From CAJWKT01 sp964465375 (GTDB taxonomy: Bacteria; Pseudomonadota; Gammaproteobacteria; Steroidobacterales; Rariloculaceae), in assembly GCA_964465375.1 (NCBI GenBank), contig CAYXIJ010000010.1, positions 1 through 64,000 of the forward strand: 64,000 bases of DNA. Direction: 5' to 3'. Every line of letters begins with the position of its first letter. The stretch's first letter is position 1. The notes beneath the pieces were generated by a model. It saw only the letters and a list, made by a program, of their open reading frames with translations, was not told the DNA's origin and ran no database searches. Positions 52,573 to 61,389 of the stretch are shown in pieces. Position numbers and translations under genes: made by a program.

Positions 52573-53067
52573 GTGAAACCCCTATTCCCTTTCTTCGGTG
52601 TCCTACTCCTGATCCCTTGCGCTGATTCCCAAGAGGTTGTCACAGGACCTTTCGAGATCAGGGAAAATATCATCTACCACGAAGCCACCAATGAGCCTGT
52701 CACTGGGACCGTTGAGGAGTTCTACGAAAACGGCCAACTGAAAGAAAGGAGAAACTACCGGGACGGGGTCCGGGAAGGTCTCGGGGAAATGTTCCACGAA
52801 AACGGTCAGCTATCTACGAGGGGAGGTTTTAAGAGCGGGCGGGCAGACGGTCTGTGGGAGAGATTCTACGAGAACGGCCAACTGGAAAGGCAACTAACCT
52901 TTAAAGGCGGAAAACCCGAAGGCCTCGCTGAATTGTTCCACGATAACGGCCAATTAGCGGGACGAAGAAACTGGAAAAACGGTGAGCTGGAAGGCCTGTG
53001 GGAAACGTTTGATGAAAACGGTCAGTTAACCGAGTCGGGAATATACAAAAACGGAGTTCTCCAGTAG
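52573..53067 (+). CDS. Secreted MORN_2/YwqK-like repeat protein
   Basis: A 164-residue protein with a signal peptide (about 1-20) and five copies of a 24-residue repeat. The core ENGQL recurs at residues 52, 76, 100, 124 and 148, each followed by a basic/aromatic strand and EGL.E.F. These are MORN_2-type units, often labelled YwqK antitoxin, although no toxin gene is adjacent and a signal peptide argues against a cytoplasmic antitoxin. The GTG start at 52573 has no evident ribosome site. Neighbours are the secreted ASST-like protein and a secreted unknown. Its function is unknown. Confidence 0.8.
   Translation: MKPLFPFFGVLLLIPCADSQEVVTGPFEIRENIIYHEATNEPVTGTVEEFYENGQLKERRNYRDGVREGLGEMFHENGQLSTRGGFKSGRADGLWERFYENGQLERQLTFKGGKPEGLAELFHDNGQLAGRRNWKNGELEGLWETFDENGQLTESGIYKNGVLQ
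52726..53028 (+). repeat. 72-bp tandem repeats encoding the five ENGQL units
   Basis: The coding sequence repeats with an exact 72-bp step at codon level: GAAAACGGCCAACTG-like words begin at 52726, 52798, 52870, 52942 and 53014. Synonymous bases vary between copies, so the repeats are old and kept by selection on the protein. Confidence 0.8.
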
Positions 53068-53079
53068 GTGATTTGAAAT

Positions 53080-53097
53080 CCCCGTAACATAACGGGG
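53080..53097. terminator. Candidate bidirectional terminator between the repeat protein and the secreted unknown
   Basis: CCCCGT (53080-53085) and ACGGGG (53092-53097) form a perfect 6-bp GC-rich stem with a 6-nt loop, midway between two convergent stop codons. The flanks are only moderately T-rich in each direction. Confidence 0.55.
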
Positions 53098-53104
53098 CTT
53101 ACTC

Positions 53105-53530
53105 TTAACGTTCCTCTCGTTTCCTCTTTTCACACTCCAGTGTGGCCCAATCAATCTCTCTCCGTGCATCAAGGTCATTCATCACCCTTGCAACAGCACT
53201 GACAAAAGACATACTTGAGCGAAGGTCGCTTTCGATCTTCCTTATATCCATCCTCGACAAGCGACTACCAAATCGCAATTTACCCTTTAGATCACAACGG
53301 AACCCCGCTTCGGTTCCGAAGATTGAAAAATCGTCAATGCCCCGCCTGCCGGAACGCTGATCGCCCCATGTCCACGTAAAGTCGTTTTGTGGTAGGTTCA
53401 TTTGCCCAGGGAAACCAATACCGAACTGGGCGCTCGTTGTATTAAGAAAAACCACACTCAAAAAACAGGTCAAAACAACTGTCCATGCTGACTTCGGAAA
53501 GCTCCCCGCAAAACCCGAATTACTGCCCAT
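53105..53530 (-). CDS. Secreted protein of unknown function
   Basis: I do not recognise this 141-residue protein. It has a signal peptide (hydrophobic AWTVVLTCFLSVVFLNTTSA, cleavage before QFGIG), then a Gly/Trp-rich part (NDFTWTWGDQ) and a C-terminal helical, charged part with two Cys (FRCDLKG and LECEKRK) that could pair in the periplasm. ATG 53530 follows GGGGAG by 7 nt. An in-frame ATG at 53560 would overlap ubiB. It is the last gene of the ubiE-ubiJ-ubiB run and converges with the repeat protein. Confidence 0.7.
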   Translation of the reverse strand: MGSNSGFAGSFPKSAWTVVLTCFLSVVFLNTTSAQFGIGFPGQMNLPQNDFTWTWGDQRSGRRGIDDFSIFGTEAGFRCDLKGKLRFGSRLSRMDIRKIESDLRSSMSFVSAVARVMNDLDARREIDWATLECEKRKREER

Positions 53531-53546
53531 TGTTCTTCTCCCCAGA

Positions 53547-55193
53547 CTAAGTCGCATCATCGCCTTTTTTTAACTTGTGTCGCGGCCATAGCATTAACAC
53601 AATCCCCGAGATCACTCCAGCAAATCCTACCCATACCGGTACAATTTCAAGTCCCACCCAAAAAACACCGGCCATCAGCAGTGCAGCCCCGCGAATCGTC
53701 CATATCCCTGTATTATCTATCACTGAATTCTCGCTCGCATGCGCCGTCAGCTCCTGCCCGTTTGGAGCATCCTGAGCGGCATTTTCCAGCGCCCTACGGA
53801 AAAGGCCAGGAAGGGTTAGAATATCTTCGCTGATTTCAGGCCAACTGCTAAGGAGTCTCATCAGCTGAGCGCGTGGACTTGTGCGTTCCTTGGTCCATTC
53901 CTCCAGAATTGGCTGTGCCGTCGCCCACAGATCTAATTCTGGATACAACTGCCTTCCCAAACCTTCAATGTTGAGTAGTGTTTTTTGTAGTAGAACCAGC
54001 TGGGGCTGGACCTCCATTTCAAACTGCCTTGCGGTCTGGAAAAGCCTCAACAAAATGAGCCCAAATGAAATATCTTTCAGTGGCCGATCAAATATAGGCT
54101 CACAAACTGCCCGGACGGCTGATTCCAGTTCATCAACCCGTGTGTGACCAGGAACCCAGCCTGAATCCACATGAAGCCTTGCAACACGTCGATAGTCTCC
54201 TTGAAAAAACGCGAGAAAATTTCCCGCTAAATATGTTTGGTCAGTACGGCTTAATGTTCCAACAATCCCAAAATCCACAGCGATATAACGTGGCTTCTCC
54301 GGGTCTGTAACATCGACAAAAATGTTTCCCGGATGCATATCCGCATGAAAAAGATTGTGACGAAATACTTGGGTGAAAAAAATCTCTACCCCGTTCTCCG
54401 CCAGACGTTGAAAGTTGGTACCCGCTGCCCTCAGAGCATCGATATCTCGAATAGAAATGCCTGATACACGTTCCATCGTGAGGACTTCGGGCCTGCAATA
54501 CTCCCAGTAAACTTCTGGGACATACAACAGATCCGAATCGTTAAAATTACGCTTGAGCTGGGCTGCATTAGCAGCTTCTCTCGTGAAATCTAATTCATGG
54601 AGCAGGGTCTTTTCAAACTCCGCGACAATCTCAACCGGGCGCAACTGTCTCGCCGCTTGCCAAAACCTCTCGGCCATATTAGCCAGTGCATAAAGTACTT
54701 CTATGTCGCGCTTGATTTTCCCTTGCACACCTGGACGGAGCAGCTTCACCACAACATCCTCGCCCGTTTTTAATTTTGCAGCGTGGACCTGGGCCACAGA
54801 AGCAGCGGCCAAAGGTTCCTTTTCAAAGGTCTCAAAAAGTACTTCTACGGATTCACCAAATGCACGCTCTAAAATCTCCAATGCCTCTTCCGGAGAAAAA
54901 GGCGGGACCCGGTCCTGTAGCTTTGCCAGTTCGTCAGCGATATCCACCGGTAACACATCACGCCGCGTTGAAAGCGCCTGCCCAAACTTCACAAAAATGG
55001 GGCCTAACTCTTCCAAAGCGACCCGTATCCGAACTCCCAGCGGCTCGTTCTGCTCAGCACGTTTGAATCCCAGCCGACCAATACGGGCGAGGGGCCGAAA
55101 CAAACGCGTGGCCCTCACGACTTCCTCCAGCCCATGCCTTATTAGTGTTCTCTGAATAGCCAGAAGACGCAGCGCTAGTCGAACCTTCGTCAT
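53547..55193 (-). CDS. ubiB: Ubiquinone biosynthesis kinase-like protein UbiB
   Basis: UbiB is an atypical ABC1/ADCK ATPase needed for ubiquinone synthesis, probably handling lipid intermediates at the membrane. The 548 residues carry the KxGQ motif (K69-Q72, FVKFGQALSTRRDVLP), the Ala-rich nucleotide loop AAASVAQVHAAKL, HADMHPGNIFV and VDFGIVG. Two C-terminal membrane helices end the protein (TIRGAALLMAGVFWVGLEIV and a second). It overlaps ubiJ by 4 bp. Confidence 0.95.
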   Translation of the reverse strand: MTKVRLALRLLAIQRTLIRHGLEEVVRATRLFRPLARIGRLGFKRAEQNEPLGVRIRVALEELGPIFVKFGQALSTRRDVLPVDIADELAKLQDRVPPFSPEEALEILERAFGESVEVLFETFEKEPLAAASVAQVHAAKLKTGEDVVVKLLRPGVQGKIKRDIEVLYALANMAERFWQAARQLRPVEIVAEFEKTLLHELDFTREAANAAQLKRNFNDSDLLYVPEVYWEYCRPEVLTMERVSGISIRDIDALRAAGTNFQRLAENGVEIFFTQVFRHNLFHADMHPGNIFVDVTDPEKPRYIAVDFGIVGTLSRTDQTYLAGNFLAFFQGDYRRVARLHVDSGWVPGHTRVDELESAVRAVCEPIFDRPLKDISFGLILLRLFQTARQFEMEVQPQLVLLQKTLLNIEGLGRQLYPELDLWATAQPILEEWTKERTSPRAQLMRLLSSWPEISEDILTLPGLFRRALENAAQDAPNGQELTAHASENSVIDNTGIWTIRGAALLMAGVFWVGLEIVPVWVGFAGVISGIVLMLWPRHKLKKGDDAT

Positions 55194-55795
55194 TTGCCCA
55201 ACTTGGTTTCTAGCCTTTTAATTCGGATCCCGGTTCGCTCGATGTCATCACGAAGCCGTTCGAGGCTAGAGAAAAACCCATCGATCTCAACCCGTGGTGG
55301 TAATTGCTTTACTTCCTCTTGCAAGTATTCCGTCGCATTCATTTGAAATGCACTCATCACACGCCGGCCGTACTTATCCAAAGAGTGCATGGTCTTTCCA
55401 ATTTCATGGGCCAACACATCACCGACAACACGGGAAAGTTCCTCCTCTGCATCCGGTCTCGCAGCCTCCAGTAACCGCCAGAATCCGGACGCGACTTCCG
55501 CATCGCCTTCTAATGAAACGTGTGTTTTGGGTATCGACTGGGCTCCGGCTGAACCCAATAGAGAAAAAAGGTTCAGTGCAGTGCCACGAATAGTAACGGT
55601 AGCATCAGCCGAATCGGGAATAGCCACTACCAGCTCTCCGCCATCAGCTGTCAGGCTAATTGCCAAACCGAGGCCTTTTACCTCAATACACATGCTGTTT
55701 CCGTTTAGATTTTCTAACGTATCTTGGGCAACACTCGACTCATTGATGTAACGGTTAAGCGTACGCTGAGTAAAATGTAAAAGGTCCCCTATCAC
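55190..55795 (-). CDS. ubiJ: Ubiquinone biosynthesis accessory factor UbiJ (SCP2 domain)
   Basis: UbiJ binds the polyprenyl tail of ubiquinone intermediates in the soluble Ubi complex. The protein has an SCP2-like lipid-binding domain (about residues 10-110: CIEVKGLGLAISLTADGGELVVA...ATVTIRGTALNLFSLL...VSLEGDAEVA) and a C-terminal coiled coil ending RLETKLGK. I start at GTG 55795, giving 201 residues as in E. coli, 11 bp after ubiE and close behind AGGTGG. The longer frame from 55867 would overlap ubiE by 61 bp. Confidence 0.88.
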   Translation of the reverse strand: MIGDLLHFTQRTLNRYINESSVAQDTLENLNGNSMCIEVKGLGLAISLTADGGELVVAIPDSADATVTIRGTALNLFSLLGSAGAQSIPKTHVSLEGDAEVASGFWRLLEAARPDAEEELSRVVGDVLAHEIGKTMHSLDKYGRRVMSAFQMNATEYLQEEVKQLPPRVEIDGFFSSLERLRDDIERTGIRIKRLETKLGK

Positions 55796-55806
55796 GCCTC
55801 CACCTG

Positions 55807-56568
55807 CTACAAACGAAATCCAACATGAACTGAGACAATACCGCCGGAAAGATTGTAATAACAGCAACGCTCAAAACCCTGCTCCATCATCAAGGCCTTC
55901 AGTTGCTCCTGATCCGGATGCTTGCGTATAGATTCCGCAAGGTACTGGTAGCTGGCAGCATCGTTAACCAAAAGCTGCCCCAATTTAGGTAACACTTGAA
56001 ATGAGTACATGTCATAGAAACGATCTAGCGGCCCGAAATTCGGTTTGGAAAATTCAAGCACGAGTACTCGCCCACCAGGCCTGAGCACTCGATACATGGA
56101 CCTCAGCGCTAAACTCTTATCGGTTAGGTTTCTAAGGCCGAAACCAATGGTTACGCAATTAAAAACCTCTGACTTGAAGGGAAGATTTTCAGCATCAGCT
56201 TCCGCGTACTCAACATTACCCGCCATACCTGCGTTCACCAACCGGTCTCTTCCCCTTCGCAGCATTGCGGCATTAATATCTGTAACTATCACACGACCGG
56301 TCGGGCCGACGCGTTTTAAAAGACCGAGACTTAAGTCTCCGCTACCCGCCGCCACATCTAAGGCTTTCTGGCCCGTTTTCAATCCGCTTTGAGCCACCGC
56401 AAAACGTTTCCATAGCCGGTGCAGTCCCAAGGACATCACATCGTTCATGATGTCGTACCGTTCCGCTACTGAATCAAAAACGGCACGCACCCGCGATTTT
56501 TTTTCATCCTGCGGTATGGACGCAAAACCGAAATCTGTAAGGGTTACGTTATCCTTTTGATCCGTCAT
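55807..56568 (-). CDS. ubiE: Ubiquinone/menaquinone C-methyltransferase
   Basis: UbiE C-methylates the benzoquinol ring using SAM. The 253 residues show the SAM motif ALDVAAGSGDLSLGL, the UbiE signatures YDIMNDVMSLGLHRLWKR and RVLRPGGRVLVLEFSKP, and the terminal GGIVSVHVGFRL. It is the first of the conserved ubiE-ubiJ-ubiB run and lies 7 bp after the DUF971 gene. Confidence 0.96.
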   Translation of the reverse strand: MTDQKDNVTLTDFGFASIPQDEKKSRVRAVFDSVAERYDIMNDVMSLGLHRLWKRFAVAQSGLKTGQKALDVAAGSGDLSLGLLKRVGPTGRVIVTDINAAMLRRGRDRLVNAGMAGNVEYAEADAENLPFKSEVFNCVTIGFGLRNLTDKSLALRSMYRVLRPGGRVLVLEFSKPNFGPLDRFYDMYSFQVLPKLGQLLVNDAASYQYLAESIRKHPDQEQLKALMMEQGFERCCYYNLSGGIVSVHVGFRL

Positions 56569-56575
56569 GATGTCA

Positions 56576-56944
56576 TTACAAACGAGTGTGGCCTTCTTCC
56601 TTTAGCCGTGCCAGATACTGGGCCCATTTATTGTCAAACTCACTGCCAAGTTCATAGAGTACGGGCCACGTATAAAGACCAGTTGCATGCCCATCATCAA
56701 ATATTAAGCGCACGGCGTACCTTCCGATGGGCTCGATCTGCTCTATGTTGATGTTTTCCTTATCGGTCACCAAAATTGCACTGTTACTACCGTGACCCGT
56801 CACTTCTGCAGACGGTGAGTAGACTCTTAGATACTCAGCCGCCAGGTTGAACTGGCAACCATCAGAAAAAGAGATGGCCAGCTGGCGAGATTTCTTGTGT
56901 AGCTTAATCTCAGTCGGGTAACAATCGTTTTTTTTTAGTGGCAC
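56576..56944 (-). CDS. DUF971 protein
   Basis: A 122-residue protein made of one DUF971 domain, the fold also seen at the N-terminus of gamma-butyrobetaine hydroxylases and linked elsewhere to iron-sulfur work. Visible blocks are PTEIKLHKKSRQLAISFSDG, the EYLRVYSPSAEV strand, and GRYAVRLIFDDGHATGLYTW. It lies between hslU and ubiE on the same strand, a neighbourhood kept in Pseudomonas. Its function is unknown. Confidence 0.88.
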   Translation of the reverse strand: MPLKKNDCYPTEIKLHKKSRQLAISFSDGCQFNLAAEYLRVYSPSAEVTGHGSNSAILVTDKENINIEQIEPIGRYAVRLIFDDGHATGLYTWPVLYELGSEFDNKWAQYLARLKEEGHTRL

Positions 56945-56954
56945 TAGATGGCTC

Positions 56955-58262
56955 CTAAAGAATGTAACGACTCAGGTCATCGTCCTGCACCAAAGCACCC
57001 AAGTGCTCATCCACATACAACGAATTTACGATAACAGACCTACCACTTGAATCCGCTGCTTCAAAGGAAATCACTTCAAGTAATCTTTCCATGACAGTGT
57101 GCAGGCGTCTGGCCCCAATATTCTCAGTGTGTTCGTTAACTTGGTGTGCCACCTCAGCAATACGCCGGATTCCATTTTTCTCAAAAGAAAGATCCACTTT
57201 TTCTGTAGCCATCAGTGCCCGATATTGTTCTGTTAGAGAAGAATCGGGTTCCGTGAGGATCCTCTCAAACTCTTCAGCTTTAAGCGCATCCAGTTCTACG
57301 CGGATTGGAAATCTGCCTTGCAGTTCCGGGATCAGATCCGAAGGTTTTGCAACACTAAAGGCCCCGGAAGCGATGAACAAAATATGATCGGTGCGAATCA
57401 TGCCGTAACGAGTGCTCACCGTACATCCTTCCACTAACGGTAACAGATCTCTCTGTACCCCCTCTCTGGACACCTCTGCGCCTACGATGCCAGAACGGCT
57501 GGTTACTTTATCTATTTCATCAATAAACACGATCCCATTCTGTTCGACGCCTTCCAGTGCTTTCAATTTAATCTCATCTTCATTGATCAGTTTGGCTGCC
57601 TCTTCGTCTCTCAAAAGCTTCAGCGCTTCCTTTGCTCTAAGTTTGCGGGTTCGACGCTGCCCACCAGAAAGATTCTGGAACATACCCTGAAGTTGATTCG
57701 TCATGTCCTCCATTCCCGGGGGCGCCATAATTTCCACACCAATCGAAGGCGATTGAATATCTATTTCTATTTCTCGTTCATCCAATGTGCCCTCTCGAAT
57801 CTTTTTTCTAAATATTTGCCGTGTTTCCCCGTCATCCCCGGAATCCTGATCGCCAGGCAAAAGAGCATCCAGCAACCGTTCCTCCGCTGCATCCTCTGCG
57901 CGATGAGTAACTTTCATGATTTCCTCCTCACGCATCATTTTCACGGCCATGTCAGCTAAATCCCTGATGATGGAATCCACCTCCCTGCCCACATAACCAA
58001 CTTCTGTGAACTTGGTAGCTTCTACTTTGATGAAAGGCGCCTTAGCAAGCCGCGCCAAGCGCCTGGCAATTTCAGTCTTACCGACTCCTGTCGGCCCGAT
58101 CATGAGTATATTTTTTGGGGTGATCTCGCTACGTAAAGGATCATCCACCTGCACGCGCCGCCAGCGGTTTCTTAAGGCAATTGCAACTGCCCTCTTCGCA
58201 TCCAACTGACCGACTATGTATTTGTCCAGTTCTTGGACAATTTCTCTTGGTGTCATGGACAT
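56955..58262 (-). CDS. hslU: ATP-dependent protease ATPase subunit HslU
   Basis: HslU is the AAA+ unfoldase that feeds HslV. The 435-residue product from ATG 58262 (MSMTPREIVQELDKYIVGQ) matches family length. An upstream in-frame ATG at 58334 would overlap hslV. Walker A GPTGVGKTEIARR, the GYVGRD pore-type loop (GYVGREVD), an acidic I-domain, Walker B NGIVFIDEIDK and sensor II GARRLHTVMERLLE are present. It follows hslV by 22 bp. Confidence 0.96.
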   Translation of the reverse strand: MSMTPREIVQELDKYIVGQLDAKRAVAIALRNRWRRVQVDDPLRSEITPKNILMIGPTGVGKTEIARRLARLAKAPFIKVEATKFTEVGYVGREVDSIIRDLADMAVKMMREEEIMKVTHRAEDAAEERLLDALLPGDQDSGDDGETRQIFRKKIREGTLDEREIEIDIQSPSIGVEIMAPPGMEDMTNQLQGMFQNLSGGQRRTRKLRAKEALKLLRDEEAAKLINEDEIKLKALEGVEQNGIVFIDEIDKVTSRSGIVGAEVSREGVQRDLLPLVEGCTVSTRYGMIRTDHILFIASGAFSVAKPSDLIPELQGRFPIRVELDALKAEEFERILTEPDSSLTEQYRALMATEKVDLSFEKNGIRRIAEVAHQVNEHTENIGARRLHTVMERLLEVISFEAADSSGRSVIVNSLYVDEHLGALVQDDDLSRYIL

Positions 58263-58284
58263 AGAAATGAAGCGCCCGTTTCCT

Positions 58285-58815
58285 TTATAACTCTTCGATC
58301 GTAACTGACCGGTTAGTATAGATGCAGATTTCACCGGCGATCTCTAGTGCCTTCTCTACAATACTCCGGGCACCCAATTTCGTATTATCCAAAAGGGCTT
58401 GCGCGGCTGCCTGAGCGTAAGCGCCCCCAGATCCTATTGCGAGCAGATCTCGCTCAGGTTCAATCACGTCTCCCGTACCAGAAATCAATAACGATTGTTC
58501 TTTGTCCGCAACACACAGCAATGCTTCCAAGCGCCTGAGCATCCGGTCAGTGCGCCACTCTTTTGCTAACTCAATCGCAGCACGATTTAGCTTTCCATGT
58601 TGATCGAGCTTTTTCTCAAAATATTCAAACAGGGTAAAAGCATCCGCCGTACTGCCAGCAAAACCCGCCAAGACTTTTCCTTTGCGAAGAACCCTAACCT
58701 TACGTGCGTTGCCCTTCATTACTTTATCGCCCAAGGTGACCTGACCGTCACCGCCAAGAGCTACTCGGCCAGAACGTCTAACGCAAATGATAGTTGTGCC
58801 GTGAAAACCGTCCAT
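58285..58815 (-). CDS. hslV: ATP-dependent protease peptidase subunit HslV
   Basis: HslV is the threonine peptidase of the HslVU complex. A short propeptide MDGFHG precedes the mature N-terminus TTIICVRRSG, whose first Thr is the nucleophile. VALGGDGQVTLGD and AGFAGSTADAFTLFE follow, as in the family. Length (176) is standard. It precedes hslU and follows xerC by 39 bp. No clear heat-shock promoter could be picked out in that gap. Confidence 0.96.
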   Translation of the reverse strand: MDGFHGTTIICVRRSGRVALGGDGQVTLGDKVMKGNARKVRVLRKGKVLAGFAGSTADAFTLFEYFEKKLDQHGKLNRAAIELAKEWRTDRMLRRLEALLCVADKEQSLLISGTGDVIEPERDLLAIGSGGAYAQAAAQALLDNTKLGARSIVEKALEIAGEICIYTNRSVTIEEL

Positions 58816-58854
58816 TTTCTACCCTATATGTGTTGCAAGCTGAGAATCTAATAC

Positions 58855-59754
58855 TCAATCTTCCCGGCGTCGAGCTCGCGGGTGTGACTGATCATATATT
58901 CGGGCAAGATGTTGAAAATCAAGGTGTGTATAAACTTGTGTTGTCGAGATACTGGCGTGACCTAGAAGTTCCTGTACCGCCCGCAGATTTCCGCTAGACT
59001 CCAACAGGTGCGAGGCAAAAGAGTGCCGAAGCATATGTGGGTGTACGCCCATTTGGGCTCCCCGCGCCAGCGCCCATTTTTTCAGTCGCGCCTGAACGGT
59101 TCGGGCTGCAAGTCGTCTCCCTCTCTGGCTGACAAAAAATGCCTTCTCGTCTGGTCCCGCTAGGGCCGAACGCATCTTCAGCCATGCTTGAATCGCCTCA
59201 ACCGCGAACTTACCCACGGGCACAACTCGCGTTTTTTGCCCCTTACCGGTCACACGAACTGTCCTGTCATTGAGGTCCAGATCATTCAAATCCAAAAATA
59301 CCAACTCTGAAAGCCTTAGTCCGGATGAATACAGCAGCTCCAATATTGCGCGATCACGCACAATCAGTGGCTTTTCTCCCTCCAGCGCAAGTAGGCTTGC
59401 AACCTGATCGACGTCCAGCGTGTTGGGCAAGCGACGTGACGGCTTCGGAGCTTGTACATTGATAGCAACATTTGAGCTTATGAGTCCTACCTGTACTGCA
59501 AACGACAAAAAACTTCTTAGAGAAGACAGTCGCCTCGCAATACTGCGGGGACTGAGTCCGAGCCGATGGGATTCTGCAGCAAATCGCCGCACGGTATGGG
59601 AATCAAGTGTAGCTAACTCATGAAGCCCCTCACGATCACAAAAGCGCAGGAAATCGTGCAGGTCCCGCTTATAGGCCACGATGGTATTTTTTGAAAGGCG
59701 CCGCTCAGCCTTCAGCTGCTTCAGAAATGCCTTGAGATGCTGTTCAGTTTGCAC
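58855..59754 (-). CDS. xerC: Tyrosine recombinase XerC
   Basis: XerC, with XerD, resolves chromosome dimers at dif. The product has an N-terminal SAM-like core-binding domain (LKAFLKQLKAERRLSKNTI) and a catalytic domain with Arg in SSGLRLSELV, HMLRHSFASHLLE (HxxR), the GH pair in QELLGHASISTTQVY and the Tyr nucleophile in that VYTHLD. I choose GTG 59754 (299 residues, the E. coli size), overlapping DUF484 by 11 bp. ATG 59805 would overlap it by 62 bp. The dapF-DUF484-xerC order identifies it as XerC rather than XerD. Confidence 0.94.
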   Translation of the reverse strand: MQTEQHLKAFLKQLKAERRLSKNTIVAYKRDLHDFLRFCDREGLHELATLDSHTVRRFAAESHRLGLSPRSIARRLSSLRSFLSFAVQVGLISSNVAINVQAPKPSRRLPNTLDVDQVASLLALEGEKPLIVRDRAILELLYSSGLRLSELVFLDLNDLDLNDRTVRVTGKGQKTRVVPVGKFAVEAIQAWLKMRSALAGPDEKAFFVSQRGRRLAARTVQARLKKWALARGAQMGVHPHMLRHSFASHLLESSGNLRAVQELLGHASISTTQVYTHLDFQHLARIYDQSHPRARRRED

Positions 59755-60490
59755 AATCCTGAACTGCGTTAGGTTGCTGATTAAGCACCATCGATACCAA
59801 CTCATTCAGTCTATTCAACAAGTCGATACGTTGGCCCGGGTGAAAATGATTAGCGTCATGACTGCCGATAACCAGAAAGCCCTGCTTGCAGTCCTTGCCC
59901 AACGGCATCATTGCGGCAGAGGTTACAGTAGGATCAGCTTCGTTTGCCTCCTGACCAAAAAGAAAGATTCGCTGCTTAGAATTGATGGGGCCACACCTGA
60001 TTGCTTTTGATGTAAGAAAACCCTCAAAATGCCTGAGGCCAGAGTCCTTTCGGTCCAGGACCCGCAAAAACGTATCATCTTGAAAATAAGACATCCCCTG
60101 ATTTGACTTGAAAAGCACCAGTACAGCACGATCAGCCGCAAAATCCTTGTCAAGGTTTTTTTTGAGAACCTTGAGACGGCCAGCCACTGTAGCTTCTGCA
60201 ATCATTGCTAAGGACAACTGATGAATTTTCTCAACAAGACTATTATTAAGTTTGGCAACTGAAACCAACTCTTTAAGCTGCTCTTCAGTCTCGCGATTAC
60301 GCTGACGCAGAATCGCTATCTGCCGTTCTAATAAAGAAGTCGCTGGGCCCCCCGTTTCATGGGCTAACCTTAGGTCAGCGAACAGGGAGGAATGGCGCTC
60401 AAAAAAATCAGGGTGGCTTTTGAGATACTCGGCAACTGCCTCCTCAGAAAGTCCATCTGTTACTAGTTGCCTTTTTTTCCGCCCGCTCAT
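59744..60490 (-). CDS. DUF484 family protein (GAF-like)
   Basis: A 248-residue protein of the conserved DUF484 family: an N-terminal helical part with YLKSHPDFFERH, a coiled coil (about 50-95: LERQIAILRQRNRETEEQLKE), then a GAF-like sensor domain with SAAMMPLGKD and GFLVIGSHDANHF. It lies between dapF (4-bp overlap) and xerC (11-bp overlap), its usual place in gammaproteobacteria. Its biochemical role is not known. Confidence 0.9.
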   Translation of the reverse strand: MSGRKKRQLVTDGLSEEAVAEYLKSHPDFFERHSSLFADLRLAHETGGPATSLLERQIAILRQRNRETEEQLKELVSVAKLNNSLVEKIHQLSLAMIAEATVAGRLKVLKKNLDKDFAADRAVLVLFKSNQGMSYFQDDTFLRVLDRKDSGLRHFEGFLTSKAIRCGPINSKQRIFLFGQEANEADPTVTSAAMMPLGKDCKQGFLVIGSHDANHFHPGQRIDLLNRLNELVSMVLNQQPNAVQDCAN

Positions 60491-61311
60491 AATTCGATTT
60501 GACCTTCATACACCCTTGTGGCTGGACCCTGTAGCCAAAGGGGTGAGCCAGCTCCCGCCCAATTTACATTCAACGTGCCACCCGGAAGGTTCACCAACAC
60601 ATTTTCTGTAAGGACCTTCCAGCGCCTGCCCACAGCGACGGCGGCTGCGGCGCCTGTTCCGCAGCCCGGCGTCTCCCCAACGCCCCTCTCAAATACCCTA
60701 AGGTTCACCTGAGTTTGATTCGTAATCTCCATAAAACCAACATTGACACCTCTAGGGAACACACTATGGTCCCCAAGCGCCGGACCTAGTATATCTACAG
60801 GAGCAACATCGACCGAATCTACGGCAATGACAGCATGAGGGTTGCCCAAACTAACAGCCCCAAACTCAATCTCTTCAGTTTGAATGCCGAGCTGATAAAA
60901 ATCCCTCTCGCTCCCTACCTGAAACGGTAAAGTCTGGGGATCAAAGGATGGCTCGCCAAGATTTACAGTGATTGTTTCATCCGGCAACACTCGCGCAATG
61001 ATCGTACCTGCCTTACTTTGTAGCTTGAGTTCTTCTTTTCCTGTCTCATCTGCCAGAAAACGCGCTACACAGCGCACCCCGTTCCCGCATTGCTCGACCT
61101 CGCTTCCGTCTGCGTTAAAAACCCGGTAGGCAGCATCAACGCCCGAGTTTACATCGTTTTCTACTGTTAACAGTTGATCAAAACCAATCCCCAATCGTCG
61201 ATCTGCCCAGCGCCGAATGGTGTTTACATCCGGACTCGGCACATCGACAGGCCATCTCGCAACTAAAAAATCGTTGCCTAGACCCTGCATTTTGATGAAG
61301 TGGAGGTACAT
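60487..61311 (-). CDS. dapF: Diaminopimelate epimerase
   Basis: DapF converts LL- to meso-diaminopimelate for lysine and peptidoglycan. The 274-residue product has the two catalytic cysteines in EQCGNGVRC (C75) and PGCGTGAAAA, the KMQGLGNDF start and GNPHAV. The companion lysA and its small lipoprotein gene are not upstream: the next gene is ubiD, divergent, 78 bp away. It overlaps DUF484 by 4 bp. Confidence 0.96.
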   Translation of the reverse strand: MYLHFIKMQGLGNDFLVARWPVDVPSPDVNTIRRWADRRLGIGFDQLLTVENDVNSGVDAAYRVFNADGSEVEQCGNGVRCVARFLADETGKEELKLQSKAGTIIARVLPDETITVNLGEPSFDPQTLPFQVGSERDFYQLGIQTEEIEFGAVSLGNPHAVIAVDSVDVAPVDILGPALGDHSVFPRGVNVGFMEITNQTQVNLRVFERGVGETPGCGTGAAAAVAVGRRWKVLTENVLVNLPGGTLNVNWAGAGSPLWLQGPATRVYEGQIEL

Positions 61312-61389
61312 TTGACTAGTAATAATGTGCGAGGAAGGTTAATTTGCCCGACCGACCTTTTATAGAAGACAACCAGTCTAGGGATTATA

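Noticed and set aside
52573..53560. Toxin-antitoxin module, because YwqK-like proteins are often labelled antitoxins
   Set aside because: The protein has a signal peptide and the neighbour 53105-53530 is a convergent secreted protein without toxin features.
58816..58854. Sigma-32 heat-shock promoter before hslV
   Set aside because: A CTTGCAA is present on the minus strand, but no CCCCAT-like -10 lies at the right distance.
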